This document shows positions 48,477-58,814 of a stretch of DNA of 64,000 nucleotides, one piece after another. Source of the stretch: Alloscardovia theropitheci (GTDB lineage: Bacteria > Actinomycetota > Actinomycetes > Actinomycetales > Bifidobacteriaceae); contig NZ_RXLP01000002.1 in the NCBI RefSeq assembly GCF_004332295.1, forward strand, positions 106,978-170,977, given 5' to 3'. The notes under the pieces are model-generated. The model was not told where the DNA came from and did not search any database. It saw only the letters and a list, made by a program, of their open reading frames with translations. Within the stretch, counting starts at the first letter, position 1. Each line of letters starts with the position of its first letter. The translations under genes and the position numbers were made by a program.

Positions 48477-49061
48477 TTATTCATTCCCCTTATAATCATC
48501 AATCTCCAAAGTTCGTGTAATTGCTTCAAACAATTGAGCGAGAGCATCCTTGATATCTACATTTGGCGAGTAGATAAAGACAGAGAGTACACATTTATCA
48601 AGCGGCACAAGCGTACGTAGAACTACGACTGGTGTATCTTGTAGAAGCTCAATACCATATGTCTGGAAAACTTTGCCAGCATGAGGAAGGTGCGCGATTT
48701 GCACATCTACACCCTGAGGACGTGTTTCGTCTGCCGTCGTATACATCTCATAGAACGTGTCAAATATGCTCTCCCCCTCTTCAGGCATAAGAAGAGGCAA
48801 CGTTTGGCCCATAAGAAACATGCTGAGAGAACCATCAGATGTAGGTGTCACATAGCTTGCCACAAGATTTGTACCGCTCTCAAGAGCATCATTGAGCTGA
48901 TCAGTGATGTCTTTTTTCAGAAGTAACTTGCGCGATTCAAGTTCAGGAACAACGGCAATCATATTATCCGCCATTTCTTCAGCCGTTTCGCTCATATTAG
49001 CTTGGGTCAAATTGATACGATTCCAATTCTCTGGAATATTAAGCGAGTAACCTACTGCCAT
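48477..49061 (-). CDS. uncharacterised protein, possible chaperone-like (DcrB/LpqN-like fold)
   Basis: 194 residues, soluble, no signal peptide. It starts MAVGYSLNIPENWNRI, a pattern seen at the start of DcrB/PsbP/LpqN-like folds, followed by alternating strands and helices and a segment VPLDKCVLSVFIYSPN. Homology is only a resemblance. It sits between a WXG-like gene and the effector gene, coupled to the latter (TAAATG), so a role as an effector-specific chaperone is a fair guess. Confidence 0.6.
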   Translation of the reverse strand: MAVGYSLNIPENWNRINLTQANMSETAEEMADNMIAVVPELESRKLLLKKDITDQLNDALESGTNLVASYVTPTSDGSLSMFLMGQTLPLLMPEEGESIFDTFYEMYTTADETRPQGVDVQIAHLPHAGKVFQTYGIELLQDTPVVVLRTLVPLDKCVLSVFIYSPNVDIKDALAQLFEAITRTLEIDDYKGNE

Positions 49062-49138
49062 GTCTTTATCGCTTCCTATGAGGTCTAAATATGCTTATTC
49101 GTATGGTATTAATTCAATTGATAATCGTCTAACAGTTT

Positions 49139-49444
49139 TTAATACGATGAAGAAGAGCCACTTTCATCGGATTGTGTTAGTACTGATTGCATATCATTAT
49201 CAAGATTCGTTGTTTCTTCAAGAATTTTGCCCAAATATTCGGCAAGCTTTGTCGTATTCTTTGTAATCTTGTCACGTCGGTCATCTAGTCCATTGAAGAG
49301 GTCGTTGAGTGCCGAATTAACTTTTTCACCAACTTCAGCTGCTGAAGTATCAGTGCGTGCCATTTGTTCAAGAAGTGAGGAAGTGTTGCTTAAGCTTGTT
49401 TGGAGTTCTGATACTTCTTCTTGCTTCACAACAAATTTATCCAT
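49139..49444 (-). CDS. small helical type VII-associated protein
   Basis: 101 residues, all helical, of the kind encoded with LXG effectors (resembles the TIGR04197/SACOL2603 type): two amphipathic helices (about 5-28 and 38-90), with FNGLDDRR near the middle and a Ser-rich end (SGSSSSY). No W-x-G motif. SD AGAGGAAAA. It is probably a secretion partner for the 475-residue effector two genes downstream. Confidence 0.7.
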   Translation of the reverse strand: MDKFVVKQEEVSELQTSLSNTSSLLEQMARTDTSAAEVGEKVNSALNDLFNGLDDRRDKITKNTTKLAEYLGKILEETTNLDNDMQSVLTQSDESGSSSSY

Positions 49445-49520
49445 AGAATTTTCCTCTCATCTTTGCTCAATGAAATTATACTTTTGTGTCTCAACCTGAA
49501 TACCTTGAGCAGCTTGGATT

Positions 49521-50093
49521 TTACGCTTCGTTACCGTTTACATTCACATAATCAAACTGAGCAGTAAATGAAGAAAAAGCAATCATCGTTCCTTGAGCGA
49601 TAATCTGTCGGCTACGAACAGATAATGGCTTATCTCCCATCGGAGTCCGTAACCATGTACCATTCGCGCTTCCCAAATCCTCAACCCAGATACGTCCAAA
49701 GTCATCCATTCCGCAAGCAAAATGCTCACGCGAAACTTGCCCAGTTGGATCATTAACAATTACGATCTGCGAATATTTATCAGAATGTGACGGCATACGG
49801 CCAACTAAGCATGCCCCATTGAGTACATATGATTGACCATCCGAAATGGTAATCCTTGCGCGTAGCTTAGATGATACAGGAGTATGAGATTCCTCTTTCT
49901 CGCGTTCTCGTTTACGCATTGCCTCATGCTGTTCGTCGCTAAGCACTTCAATCGCTTCCAAATTATCACGACTAGCATGTCGTGTCAGAGGCGGAATATC
50001 TAGTAATTGAGGAGAAACAAGGGACGCTGAACGAATTGGACTCAGTTTGTTACCGATTCCTAGAAGACGCTTTATCCATTTCATGGCTATCAT
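49521..50093 (-). CDS. FHA-domain protein
   Basis: 190 residues. A linker of about 80 residues rich in charge precedes an FHA domain (about 84-186) with GRMPSHSDK, SREHFACG and GSANGTWL, the phospho-Thr-binding signature. Its ATG directly follows the stop of the EssC-like gene; a second ATG (codon 4) is also possible. Cytoplasmic. Likely bridges phosphorylated partners and the secretion ATPase. Confidence 0.85.
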   Translation of the reverse strand: MIAMKWIKRLLGIGNKLSPIRSASLVSPQLLDIPPLTRHASRDNLEAIEVLSDEQHEAMRKREREKEESHTPVSSKLRARITISDGQSYVLNGACLVGRMPSHSDKYSQIVIVNDPTGQVSREHFACGMDDFGRIWVEDLGSANGTWLRTPMGDKPLSVRSRQIIAQGTMIAFSSFTAQFDYVNVNGNEA

Positions 50094-53000
50094 TTACTCC
50101 TTTGTTTCCTCAGGATTCATATCGCTAGATACTGGCATAGCCATTTGTATCTGCGCTGAAATAGAACCGACATGAATAAATCCTCGACCTTGTGGCTTAC
50201 TATCCATAACATCGGTACGCTTGAAATGCATACCAATGTAATCTGCATAGGACAATTCTTCTGGACGAAGCACAATACCTTCACGCAGATTTTTTACACG
50301 AGCGCCCCAGTTTCCAAAGCCAACAGGGAATTCGCTAGAATCACCAGCAACGACAAGGCCAAAGCCATGCGATTCAAGAGTGAGAATATTATTACTCAAC
50401 CAATTGCTTGCTGGTATATCTGTGAGCAATTGACCGTCATCCATAACAATTATCGTTTTCTCGCTACTGTCTAGTGCTTGCGTAAAGAGCTCTTCCGTCA
50501 CATCACTTGAATTAGTGATAATTTGATCAATACCTTCTACGCCTTCAAGCTGACGCAGACCACCTTTACGAGGGGCGACACAGATAACACGATATCCAGC
50601 TCTCGCAGCGCCTAAAGCGATACTCATAACTGCAGTCGTCTTTCCAGCACTTCTGCCACCGTAAATTGGCAATACCGGCGATTCAACTGGATTCCACGCA
50701 ATGACATCGTTATCTTCCCCGCCAACGCCCAAAGGAATAGTATTGCCGATGACACCACGCATGTACACGTCATCAAGCGTAATCTTCGCTGGCATTTCTT
50801 CGACACTAAATGGACGTCTTATTCGTGGTACGCCTTGATCTCTTTCCGCGCTTAATGAACGACCTGCTTGACGAATGAGATTTGATTCATCTTGGCCTTG
50901 GATTTCTTTATCAATCAAAGCTATTTGAAGTTCTCTTGCCCCGTCTGAAGCAAAGCCACGACCTTCTGTAATTTCATCTGGAACGTCATTATTTCGCATT
51001 CCGATAAGTGAATAGTCTGTTTTGTCTACAAGTCTAAGGATGATTTTCTGCTCAGCATAATTGGACATACGCCCTGAAAGAAGTTGCTTATCTCCAGTAA
51101 GAATGAAGTGGACTCCGCTCGATACTCCTTCGCGCATTAAACTTTGTACGCGAGAAACAAGTATTCCATTGTCGTATGTATCAAAGTTCGATACATAGCC
51201 ATCCCAAGAATCAAGCAAAACTAAAGTATGCGGCATTGTATGCCCCGCATTAATTGGGTCAGTATTATACTCATCGACGCTAGCATATCCACCTTGAGAA
51301 AGTATTTGAGCTCTGCTGCTTACTTCTCGCTCCAGTTTGCCTAAAAGACGATCAATTTTTTGTGTCTCACTTCTTAAAGCAACTACACCTACATTAGGAA
51401 AAGAAATAAGTGGCGACAAGGCGCCGTTACCCGCATCAATGCAGTATATATGCAAATCTTCACAACTATACAAGCTCGAAGCTGAGTATGCTATTGTGCG
51501 AAGCGCGGTAGATTTGCCACTTCGTGTAGTCCCGATAATGAACAAATTGCCGAAAGATGATAATTCAATATTTTCTGGAAGCTGCTTTTGTAGATCAGGA
51601 TAATCTGCAAGAGCGAAAGGAATTGGAGGGTGAGATCCGTGTAAAACATCGGATACATTTTCAGATACTTGAGCAAGGTCTAGACGATTGTCAAGCGCTG
51701 GAAGCCATGGCTTACGCTGGGCTTCAAATCCTGCCGACTTAGTTGCCTCGCTGATAGCTGTGACCAATACCTTCAAATCAGTAACCGATACATCACTTGA
51801 ATCTTTTTTATTGTTTCTTCTTTGTGGAATTGGTTCGCCAAGATTTTTATCGTTCACAGCTACGACGAGCGGAGCTTCTTTTCGTTCCTGCGACGATTGT
51901 CGAGGATCAATATAACGTCCCCCTACACGTGCTGACTGGAACGGGATCAGCGAACTCGAGCCAAGTCGAACGACAGCGCGGCCTGGAGTGCTTTTAGAGA
52001 TAAGCCCTGCATCTTTAGCGTCAATAACATCTTGGCTTTCTGAAGCATCAGTCATACGCAAAGCGATACGCAAGTTTGTATTAGCTCTAATTTCAGGAGA
52101 AACGACGCCACCTGGACGCTGAGTTGCCAGCAAAAGATGAATACCGAGAGAACGTCCTCGCTGGGCAATATTAACCAAACCAGTAACAAAATCAGGAAGT
52201 TCACGCGCCAAGGAAGCAAACTCATCGATAACGATCAGCAATCGTGGAAGTGGCTTTAGCTGAGGATTCTTCACTGCATAATCGGTATAATCCTCAATGT
52301 CTTTTGCTCCGACCTGTGCAAGTATGTGTTCGCGGTAATTGAGTTCTGCACCAAGAGATACGAGAGCGCGAGTAACGAGATGATTATCCAAATCAGTTAC
52401 CATACCCACGGTATGAGGTAAATTCACACAATCCTTGAACGCTGCTCCACCCTTATAATCGATGAGCACAAAATTCATAGAATCTGGCGTATTAGAAACA
52501 GCGAGCGAAGCCACAAGCGACTGTAAAAGCTCGGACTTACCTGAACCAGTGGTACCACCGATTAATCCGTGCGGACCATCTTTCGACAAATCAAGCTGGA
52601 ATACACCATCGACGGATTCGCCTATCACAAATTTTGTTGATCTCGGACTCATATTCCAACGTCGCAAAATCTGTTCAGTACTTGGTGTTAATTCAAGCAA
52701 TTTCAACAGATTCGAAGACGTAGGGATAGCAGATTCGGTTTCGTCCGGACTTCCATCTTCAATTGGCGCGAGGGACATCGCAACTGCCTCGGTCCAATTT
52801 TCTGAGACAAAATCAGGCATGACATCATACACGTCATCAGCTATATTCGATCGCACATGAATGACATTATCCTCAGCTGAAACAACTGTTTGGCACTCTT
52901 CTGGAAGTAGTCGCTCATCTGTATCGATACACATTGTGTAAATTCCTACACGCGCGCCCTCTTGAAGCACTCGGATAGCACCCGGAAGTGTACGAATAAC

Positions 53001-54674
53001 GTGCGCATTATCCATGATGACAACGATGCTATTGCCATTCCATTCTTTTTGAGCATTATTCTTTATATCTTCAAGACGCGCATCGAGAATTTGGGTAAGC
53101 TCAGATAAGCGAGTAGCTACGGTTGCTGAAGTCGTAGAAATTGTGCGAACGGTATCTTGTCCCATTTGTGGACGTGTTTGTGGCAGCCATTGCGCAAAAT
53201 CCCAATTGATATGTGTTCCAAAATCGCCTCGAAGATTTGGGCTTAACACATACAAACTTAAATCACGCGTTGAATGCAATGCAGCCAGCTGAATTGTGGC
53301 GCACTGTGACAGAGCACGTACAGTTTCTGGGGCTCCAGAAATACCTAGGCATTTTGCTTGAGGAAGTAATACCGCCACGGGGTGATGATGGAGTTCCCAC
53401 GCCTTAACTTTCTCTTGAGTCAGAGCTGAGGCGCTCTCAATGGTAACCGCCGACGGAATTGTTCCTGTGCCCACGCGAATACCTAACCAGGATTTATCCG
53501 TAATTCGTCGATTCCACAAACGCATATCGTGGTTTACTACGATATCCATGACGCGTGAAGGATCAGGATATTCACGTAACGCATCCTCCTGTTCCTTAAC
53601 AACAGCCGCTTCAGCAGACTCGTTTACATGAGCTTTATCGGATTCAAATTTTTGCATCTCATTCTTGTAGCGAGTATTGCCGCTACGGTTACCCGAAAGG
53701 TACGAGGCAATCATCATAACAGGACTCATGATTCCGAACATGAGGTACATAGGGTTTTTCAAGAAATACGCCATGCCCACGCTCATTGCAAGAGGAAGAA
53801 GGGTTGAGATAATAGGAATCGGAGCTTTTGCTGGCTTTATTGGTTCAGCCGGCATAGTAAACTTTGTCGCTTCTGCGTATGTATGGATTTTTGGAGGACG
53901 AGCGAAAAGCCAATATCCGCTTTCAGTTCGAGCATCAACCGGGACTTCTTCATCATGCGTATTAGTAATCTCAATAATGCATTCGGGAAGTACTATATGA
54001 TCTCCGAAAGCGATTTCTGTTGCTTCAATAATTTCTTCATCATCAACAAAAATACCTGAATGAAGCTCTTCTATTTTCTCTTTCTCTCGATCAGAGGCAG
54101 CCTTCTTTGCGGACTTTTTTACACCTTTTTCAGGATGCTTAGCACGTCGCTTTTCTTCTTTCTCTTGTTTCTTTCGTAACTTTGCTGCCTTTTTTGCATT
54201 CTTATTTGGCGCATCTGGAGTTCCAGTAATATTTGGATAAATTTTAAGAAAATCTTGCGAAATATCCAGCATAAAATCGGAGCTCATCGAAAATTCATCA
54301 GCATTAAGCAACGAACTAAGAGAGAGCAATCCATACGACAAATCGTAAACTTCACCCGCATGAATACCGCCAATGAAACGCAATTGCACACTGCTAGGCT
54401 GTCCTTTAACTCTCGGGCGAGGATCGAATACTGCTTCTTGCCCCTGAGTAAATGTAATCCATGAACCCTCGTGTAGACCTATTTCTTGTATTGTCTGATT
54501 AATTTCGACAATGCGCCCATCGACACCGATATGTACCGTATCGCGAGAGTTAGTATGTGCAGCAATGGACAGTGCTGGAAGAAGCTCCTGCAAAGAACTG
54601 TTGTCGCTACTATCGATATAGACACTGTAGCGCACACCCTGCGAAGGGTTATGAACGGTGACGATACCTTTCAT
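50094..54674 (-). CDS. membrane FtsK/SpoIIIE ATPase, type VII secretion motor (EssC/EccC-like)
   Basis: 1526 residues. Residues 1-85 look ubiquitin-like (strand-turn-helix, then TIQEIGLHEGSWITF). Residues about 95-245 resemble an FHA domain whose middle carries a Lys/Glu-rich insert (about 155-210). Two membrane helices follow (about 290-325). Three ATPase modules have Walker A lysines at K713 (GGTTGSGKS), K1054 (GTTRSGKS) and K1345 (GGRSAGKT). Module 1 has the Walker B pair DE (LLIVIDEFA); modules 2 and 3 have LLDSWD and VMDD, lacking the standard DE, as in many EssC/EccC proteins. SD AGAGGAG. It is the motor that should drive export of WXG-like substrates. Confidence 0.9.
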   Translation of the reverse strand: MKGIVTVHNPSQGVRYSVYIDSSDNSSLQELLPALSIAAHTNSRDTVHIGVDGRIVEINQTIQEIGLHEGSWITFTQGQEAVFDPRPRVKGQPSSVQLRFIGGIHAGEVYDLSYGLLSLSSLLNADEFSMSSDFMLDISQDFLKIYPNITGTPDAPNKNAKKAAKLRKKQEKEEKRRAKHPEKGVKKSAKKAASDREKEKIEELHSGIFVDDEEIIEATEIAFGDHIVLPECIIEITNTHDEEVPVDARTESGYWLFARPPKIHTYAEATKFTMPAEPIKPAKAPIPIISTLLPLAMSVGMAYFLKNPMYLMFGIMSPVMMIASYLSGNRSGNTRYKNEMQKFESDKAHVNESAEAAVVKEQEDALREYPDPSRVMDIVVNHDMRLWNRRITDKSWLGIRVGTGTIPSAVTIESASALTQEKVKAWELHHHPVAVLLPQAKCLGISGAPETVRALSQCATIQLAALHSTRDLSLYVLSPNLRGDFGTHINWDFAQWLPQTRPQMGQDTVRTISTTSATVATRLSELTQILDARLEDIKNNAQKEWNGNSIVVIMDNAHVIRTLPGAIRVLQEGARVGIYTMCIDTDERLLPEECQTVVSAEDNVIHVRSNIADDVYDVMPDFVSENWTEAVAMSLAPIEDGSPDETESAIPTSSNLLKLLELTPSTEQILRRWNMSPRSTKFVIGESVDGVFQLDLSKDGPHGLIGGTTGSGKSELLQSLVASLAVSNTPDSMNFVLIDYKGGAAFKDCVNLPHTVGMVTDLDNHLVTRALVSLGAELNYREHILAQVGAKDIEDYTDYAVKNPQLKPLPRLLIVIDEFASLARELPDFVTGLVNIAQRGRSLGIHLLLATQRPGGVVSPEIRANTNLRIALRMTDASESQDVIDAKDAGLISKSTPGRAVVRLGSSSLIPFQSARVGGRYIDPRQSSQERKEAPLVVAVNDKNLGEPIPQRRNNKKDSSDVSVTDLKVLVTAISEATKSAGFEAQRKPWLPALDNRLDLAQVSENVSDVLHGSHPPIPFALADYPDLQKQLPENIELSSFGNLFIIGTTRSGKSTALRTIAYSASSLYSCEDLHIYCIDAGNGALSPLISFPNVGVVALRSETQKIDRLLGKLEREVSSRAQILSQGGYASVDEYNTDPINAGHTMPHTLVLLDSWDGYVSNFDTYDNGILVSRVQSLMREGVSSGVHFILTGDKQLLSGRMSNYAEQKIILRLVDKTDYSLIGMRNNDVPDEITEGRGFASDGARELQIALIDKEIQGQDESNLIRQAGRSLSAERDQGVPRIRRPFSVEEMPAKITLDDVYMRGVIGNTIPLGVGGEDNDVIAWNPVESPVLPIYGGRSAGKTTAVMSIALGAARAGYRVICVAPRKGGLRQLEGVEGIDQIITNSSDVTEELFTQALDSSEKTIIVMDDGQLLTDIPASNWLSNNILTLESHGFGLVVAGDSSEFPVGFGNWGARVKNLREGIVLRPEELSYADYIGMHFKRTDVMDSKPQGRGFIHVGSISAQIQMAMPVSSDMNPEETKE

Positions 54675-54813
54675 GACTTCTCCTCTATAAACAAGCGCAA
54701 TTTGAGCTATTATCTTTATACAAAAACTGGATTCCCTCAGGACTAAATTGAGCGACGATCTTATTCATTGCCCGACTTAGCACCATGTATGAGGAAATCC
54801 AGAGATGGTCAAT

Positions 54814-57800
54814 TTAGTGGTTGAACGGATTGCGACGGTATTGAGTACGACGATGACGAATAACCAATGCCAATGCAATCAACATGAGCAGGATAAGTGC
54901 TGCTGCTCCTACGAACATGATAATTAATGTCATCACAGCATGTTCTCGCATATACTGCCACCATGATGTAGCTACAGCCATATCATCATAGGAGACGATG
55001 GTCCTATTACCCGCTTCATCATAAGCAGTTAATTGAATATCATGATCTTTCGCATCTGAATCAAGCTTATATGTGGCAGGCGATGCTACAAGTTCATCTC
55101 CGGTCCACTGCCCTACAGTTTTTCCATCGACTCGTAATGCAACCTTGCTCAGTTTCAGATTATCTTGAGCTTGCACAGTCAGAGTGCGACCATCAGCACT
55201 ATAGAATACCGCATGAGATTGCGCACCAATCACGCTCGCAGATGGCTTTGTATTATCTACTGCAAAGTTAATATTCACAGCATGAGTGCGAGACTCATCC
55301 TTCTTATCCATCGTATTTTCTGATACGTTGCCAGCTTTATCGACGGACGAAACGATAACACGATAATATCCATCATCTTCAAAATTCTGAGCAGGAATTG
55401 TGTATCGTGTACGACTCCATCCCTTGTCATCTGTAGCTACACCCGAATATTCAGATGTATTGAGAATGCGCGATGCTGAATCATGAGCGATAACAACCTT
55501 AGTCTTATCTGTCTCGAGGCCTGAAACATTGATCTCATCGATAACAACATTTCCAGTCTTCTTAACGAACTTTCCGCGAATCTTTGCTGTATCTTGCGAC
55601 AGCGCATATGTAGAGCCGAAACGGTTCACAGAGAATGTGATGCTCTTTTCTGTCACGTTCTCAGCTTCATCGGTCATGCGCGCGGTAAGCGTGTAGACAT
55701 CATCTGAATCGACTTCACGTGCAAAATCAGCAAAGCTTACTTGGCGTGACTGTGCAGTAATAGAGTCTGCAAATGACGTCACTTTGCTCACGTTCTCATG
55801 ACGGACAGCTTTCAGAGTGAAACTTGTCTTCGACGCGTTGAAGTTCGTATCGTTGAACAAAATCTGAGGAGCTACTTTACCGTTATATGCAGTCTTATCT
55901 TGGATATTAGCGAAATCAATAGTTGGCTTTGTTGTATCAATAATAAATTCGCCAACCTCAATCGTGTTTGATGCAGCGTTACCAGCTAAATCTGTAGCAG
56001 TAACAGTCATAGTATAGCGTCCATCACTTGTAAACGATACGCTCGTGCTGTAAGTAGCAGAGTCGCCACTTTGATTCCAGGATCCCGCAGCTGGGCCAGC
56101 TGTTACACCCGACTGTGCATTCATAGCCCAAGTCGTATTGACCTTAGTATCTTCAGTACTAAAATTGCGTTCAACCTGCGAGATGGTCGCCACACGTGAT
56201 GCATTAAAATACTTTCCATTAATAACATTGTTATTGTCAAATGTCACGCTCAAAACTGGCGCAATAGTGTCCACAACAAATTCGTCATGAGCTGATTGTG
56301 CAGCGTTACCAGCGGCATCTTTGTACTGCGCATCAACAATCCAATTACCGTCAGAAGACGCATCAAATTGAGCAATCCAAGGACCATTACCATCATTTTG
56401 TTTGAAATCGCTGAGCTTCACCGTCGATGAAACGTTGCCATCTTTGCGCGCAACGACCACATCATCGTCATCAGAAAGGTCACGCATTAGTGAGAAATTG
56501 CTTTCGTTAATTGTCACCGTTCCATGACGATGTGCTTTATAGTATTTCTCGTTTCGCACATCATTATTGTCATATGAAACACTCATCTCAGGCGCTGTGG
56601 TATCTACTAGCACCCCTTTGAAACCATAGACATCGCTCTTACCCTGAGCAAGCTCAGCAAGTGAGTGCGAATGGTCTTCGTTACCAGCTTTGTCCTCTAA
56701 GCGAAGATAAATCTCATCGAGCTTAACGACACCATTGTTATCATCAATATCAAAAGACACTGAAGAGCCATCATCCGACTTTGTGAGTGTATAGCCAGGG
56801 TACTCACTTCCATCAGCACGCACCAATGCAAGCTTGTCCTTATCGACGCCTGATGTAGCATCTTTAATATCGCTAATCGTTAGACGCAAATGCGAGGACG
56901 AAACAAGCCACTTATCTTTGGTGCTCTTGTTCGTCTTTTCCTGTGGCTTAGTCGCTTGAGGATTGTCGGTAGCTACCGTAACTTTACCGGCTTGAGGCGC
57001 AGTGTAATCGATGACGATATTGTTTCGAGTACCCGTGTGCTTTTTATAATTTACGCTTATATCGTAACGTCCTTCTGCAGGCTTATTGTCTTTGCTCTTC
57101 GTGTATTCACCAAGACTAAAGATATTGGATGTATACACGCCTGGACTAGTTTGCTTCCACTCAGAGTTTGCAAAGGTCAAATTTTTGTTATCAACAGGTT
57201 TACCATCACGAGTAATCTTTAAGGCTTCGCTTACTTCAGACTCATTAAGGTACTTAAAGTATTCAAGCCAACGATCCTTAATAATAATACGGAATTTCAC
57301 ATCATTCTTATGATATTCATTCGTATTTTCACTACCATTATTATTTACAATTTGGATCTGCGGGTTTTCGTCAATTTCCAGACTCTTCATCCACACGATT
57401 TCCTCAAGATTATCTTTCTTGAAGTTATCAGTAGCATCTATGAAATCCATAATTGGACGTGTCTGCTTATTTCCATTAGCATCACGATAAGTAAGGGTTA
57501 TGTCCTTAACCTTATAGACACCTTCCCGTGGAAAATCAATTGTAGCTGTTCCATCTTTGCCGATAACCACGCTTTGAGATGGTACGCGTTCTGGTCGCTC
57601 ATTTGGGAAATAGACCGCAGGGAAATTCACCTGGATGCTCGTGCCTTCTGGCAACTTCGGTTTAACGCCTTGAGCATCAGCAGGTTCAGTGCTCTGTGCG
57701 CTTATTTTAAGCTTAATTTGCCTAATGGTAGTGAAGAAATGAGTAGTAGTTCCATCCCAAACTTTTGTCGAATGATCCGATCCAATTCCGTCAAAAGAAA

Positions 57801-58761
57801 CATTCGTAACGTCAAGCTTTCCGGCTTTGACATACGTGTCAACTGACATATCCTCATCATCATTGCCATTAACTGCAGTTAGGGCACCACGAATCGGACT
57901 AAATCCTGGCGTTGGACGAAGCGTTATCGAATCCTCACTAGAATTAAATTCATCAACCAATTGCGGAACATCGATAGAATTATTAGCCGTATTCACTGTC
58001 GTCTCACGAGTAATCTCACCACGAGATTGTCTAGCCTTATTTAAGAAAAGTGGTAAAGCATTTATATTATGCGCGTTTATATAATCCTTCGCAGCTTCAA
58101 CGCGCTGAATCAAATTCGGAATAGTGAAGCGAACCTTTGTCACATGCCCTAATATTGGTAAATTACCTTTTTGATTAAGATTAACTATCTGTTCAGAACC
58201 ATTATCATAAGTAACAATAAGTTGAGCACCATCAGTACCCGTAATAATATGAGCAGGCAAATCTCCAGAATTAGGAACATCGTGCAAAGAAAGATTATCA
58301 AATCGCCCGTCAGAGTATAAAACAATCAGTCTAATGTCACGAGTATCTACCGCCCCACTTGTAATATCAAATGAGAAGTTTCGACCTTGCTTTTTGGCAA
58401 GAGTATATGTCGGCGCCGTGGAATCGACATAATAGTAGATATCGTTAATAGTATTTGCGACGCCGCGAGCGCGATTGAGCGAAAGTGTTGTTTTCTGTCC
58501 TACATAATATGCATCTGCATGATTATCTTGTGAAAATATCCAATCATCAGACGGTTTAATAGATGCACCAGTAAAAAGGGCAGCGCTGTCATTCCCCGCA
58601 GTGCTCTTTCCCGCAGACGGATCTACAGTAGTCGTCGTTTCAGCAGCATACGCATTCTGATTGTGAGAATGGTTCTGACTCATTACTGCCGCTACACCGC
58701 TTGCGCACAGGACACTCAATACCACGGCACAAACCATGCGAATAATCGTCTGTCTCTTCAT
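54814..58761 (-). CDS. large surface protein with Ig-like repeats and C-terminal membrane anchor
   Basis: 1315 residues from the ATG at 58761 (SD AGAGGG); five more codons lie upstream. A signal peptide covers about 1-38. A unique region follows, then several beta-sandwich repeats ending in D-x-A-G-N motifs (EDKAGNEDHS, KDAAGNAAQ, TDLAGNAAS, VDKAGNVSE, YDEAGNRT), as in Big_3/bacterial Ig-like proteins. A membrane helix (MTLIIMFVGAAALILLMLIALALV) and a short basic tail RRNPFNH follow; no sortase motif. It faces outward, anchored by its C terminus. It lies between the EssC-like gene and the kinase gene, so it may be a structural or adhesive part of the machine. Confidence 0.85.
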   Translation of the reverse strand: MKRQTIIRMVCAVVLSVLCASGVAAVMSQNHSHNQNAYAAETTTTVDPSAGKSTAGNDSAALFTGASIKPSDDWIFSQDNHADAYYVGQKTTLSLNRARGVANTINDIYYYVDSTAPTYTLAKKQGRNFSFDITSGAVDTRDIRLIVLYSDGRFDNLSLHDVPNSGDLPAHIITGTDGAQLIVTYDNGSEQIVNLNQKGNLPILGHVTKVRFTIPNLIQRVEAAKDYINAHNINALPLFLNKARQSRGEITRETTVNTANNSIDVPQLVDEFNSSEDSITLRPTPGFSPIRGALTAVNGNDDEDMSVDTYVKAGKLDVTNVSFDGIGSDHSTKVWDGTTTHFFTTIRQIKLKISAQSTEPADAQGVKPKLPEGTSIQVNFPAVYFPNERPERVPSQSVVIGKDGTATIDFPREGVYKVKDITLTYRDANGNKQTRPIMDFIDATDNFKKDNLEEIVWMKSLEIDENPQIQIVNNNGSENTNEYHKNDVKFRIIIKDRWLEYFKYLNESEVSEALKITRDGKPVDNKNLTFANSEWKQTSPGVYTSNIFSLGEYTKSKDNKPAEGRYDISVNYKKHTGTRNNIVIDYTAPQAGKVTVATDNPQATKPQEKTNKSTKDKWLVSSSHLRLTISDIKDATSGVDKDKLALVRADGSEYPGYTLTKSDDGSSVSFDIDDNNGVVKLDEIYLRLEDKAGNEDHSHSLAELAQGKSDVYGFKGVLVDTTAPEMSVSYDNNDVRNEKYYKAHRHGTVTINESNFSLMRDLSDDDDVVVARKDGNVSSTVKLSDFKQNDGNGPWIAQFDASSDGNWIVDAQYKDAAGNAAQSAHDEFVVDTIAPVLSVTFDNNNVINGKYFNASRVATISQVERNFSTEDTKVNTTWAMNAQSGVTAGPAAGSWNQSGDSATYSTSVSFTSDGRYTMTVTATDLAGNAASNTIEVGEFIIDTTKPTIDFANIQDKTAYNGKVAPQILFNDTNFNASKTSFTLKAVRHENVSKVTSFADSITAQSRQVSFADFAREVDSDDVYTLTARMTDEAENVTEKSITFSVNRFGSTYALSQDTAKIRGKFVKKTGNVVIDEINVSGLETDKTKVVIAHDSASRILNTSEYSGVATDDKGWSRTRYTIPAQNFEDDGYYRVIVSSVDKAGNVSENTMDKKDESRTHAVNINFAVDNTKPSASVIGAQSHAVFYSADGRTLTVQAQDNLKLSKVALRVDGKTVGQWTGDELVASPATYKLDSDAKDHDIQLTAYDEAGNRTIVSYDDMAVATSWWQYMREHAVMTLIIMFVGAAALILLMLIALALVIRHRRTQYRRNPFNH

Positions 58762-58814
58762 CTCTCGCCCTCTCATATTAAAATACTTGCTCTATTTACT
58801 GCTCGCTCGTTATC

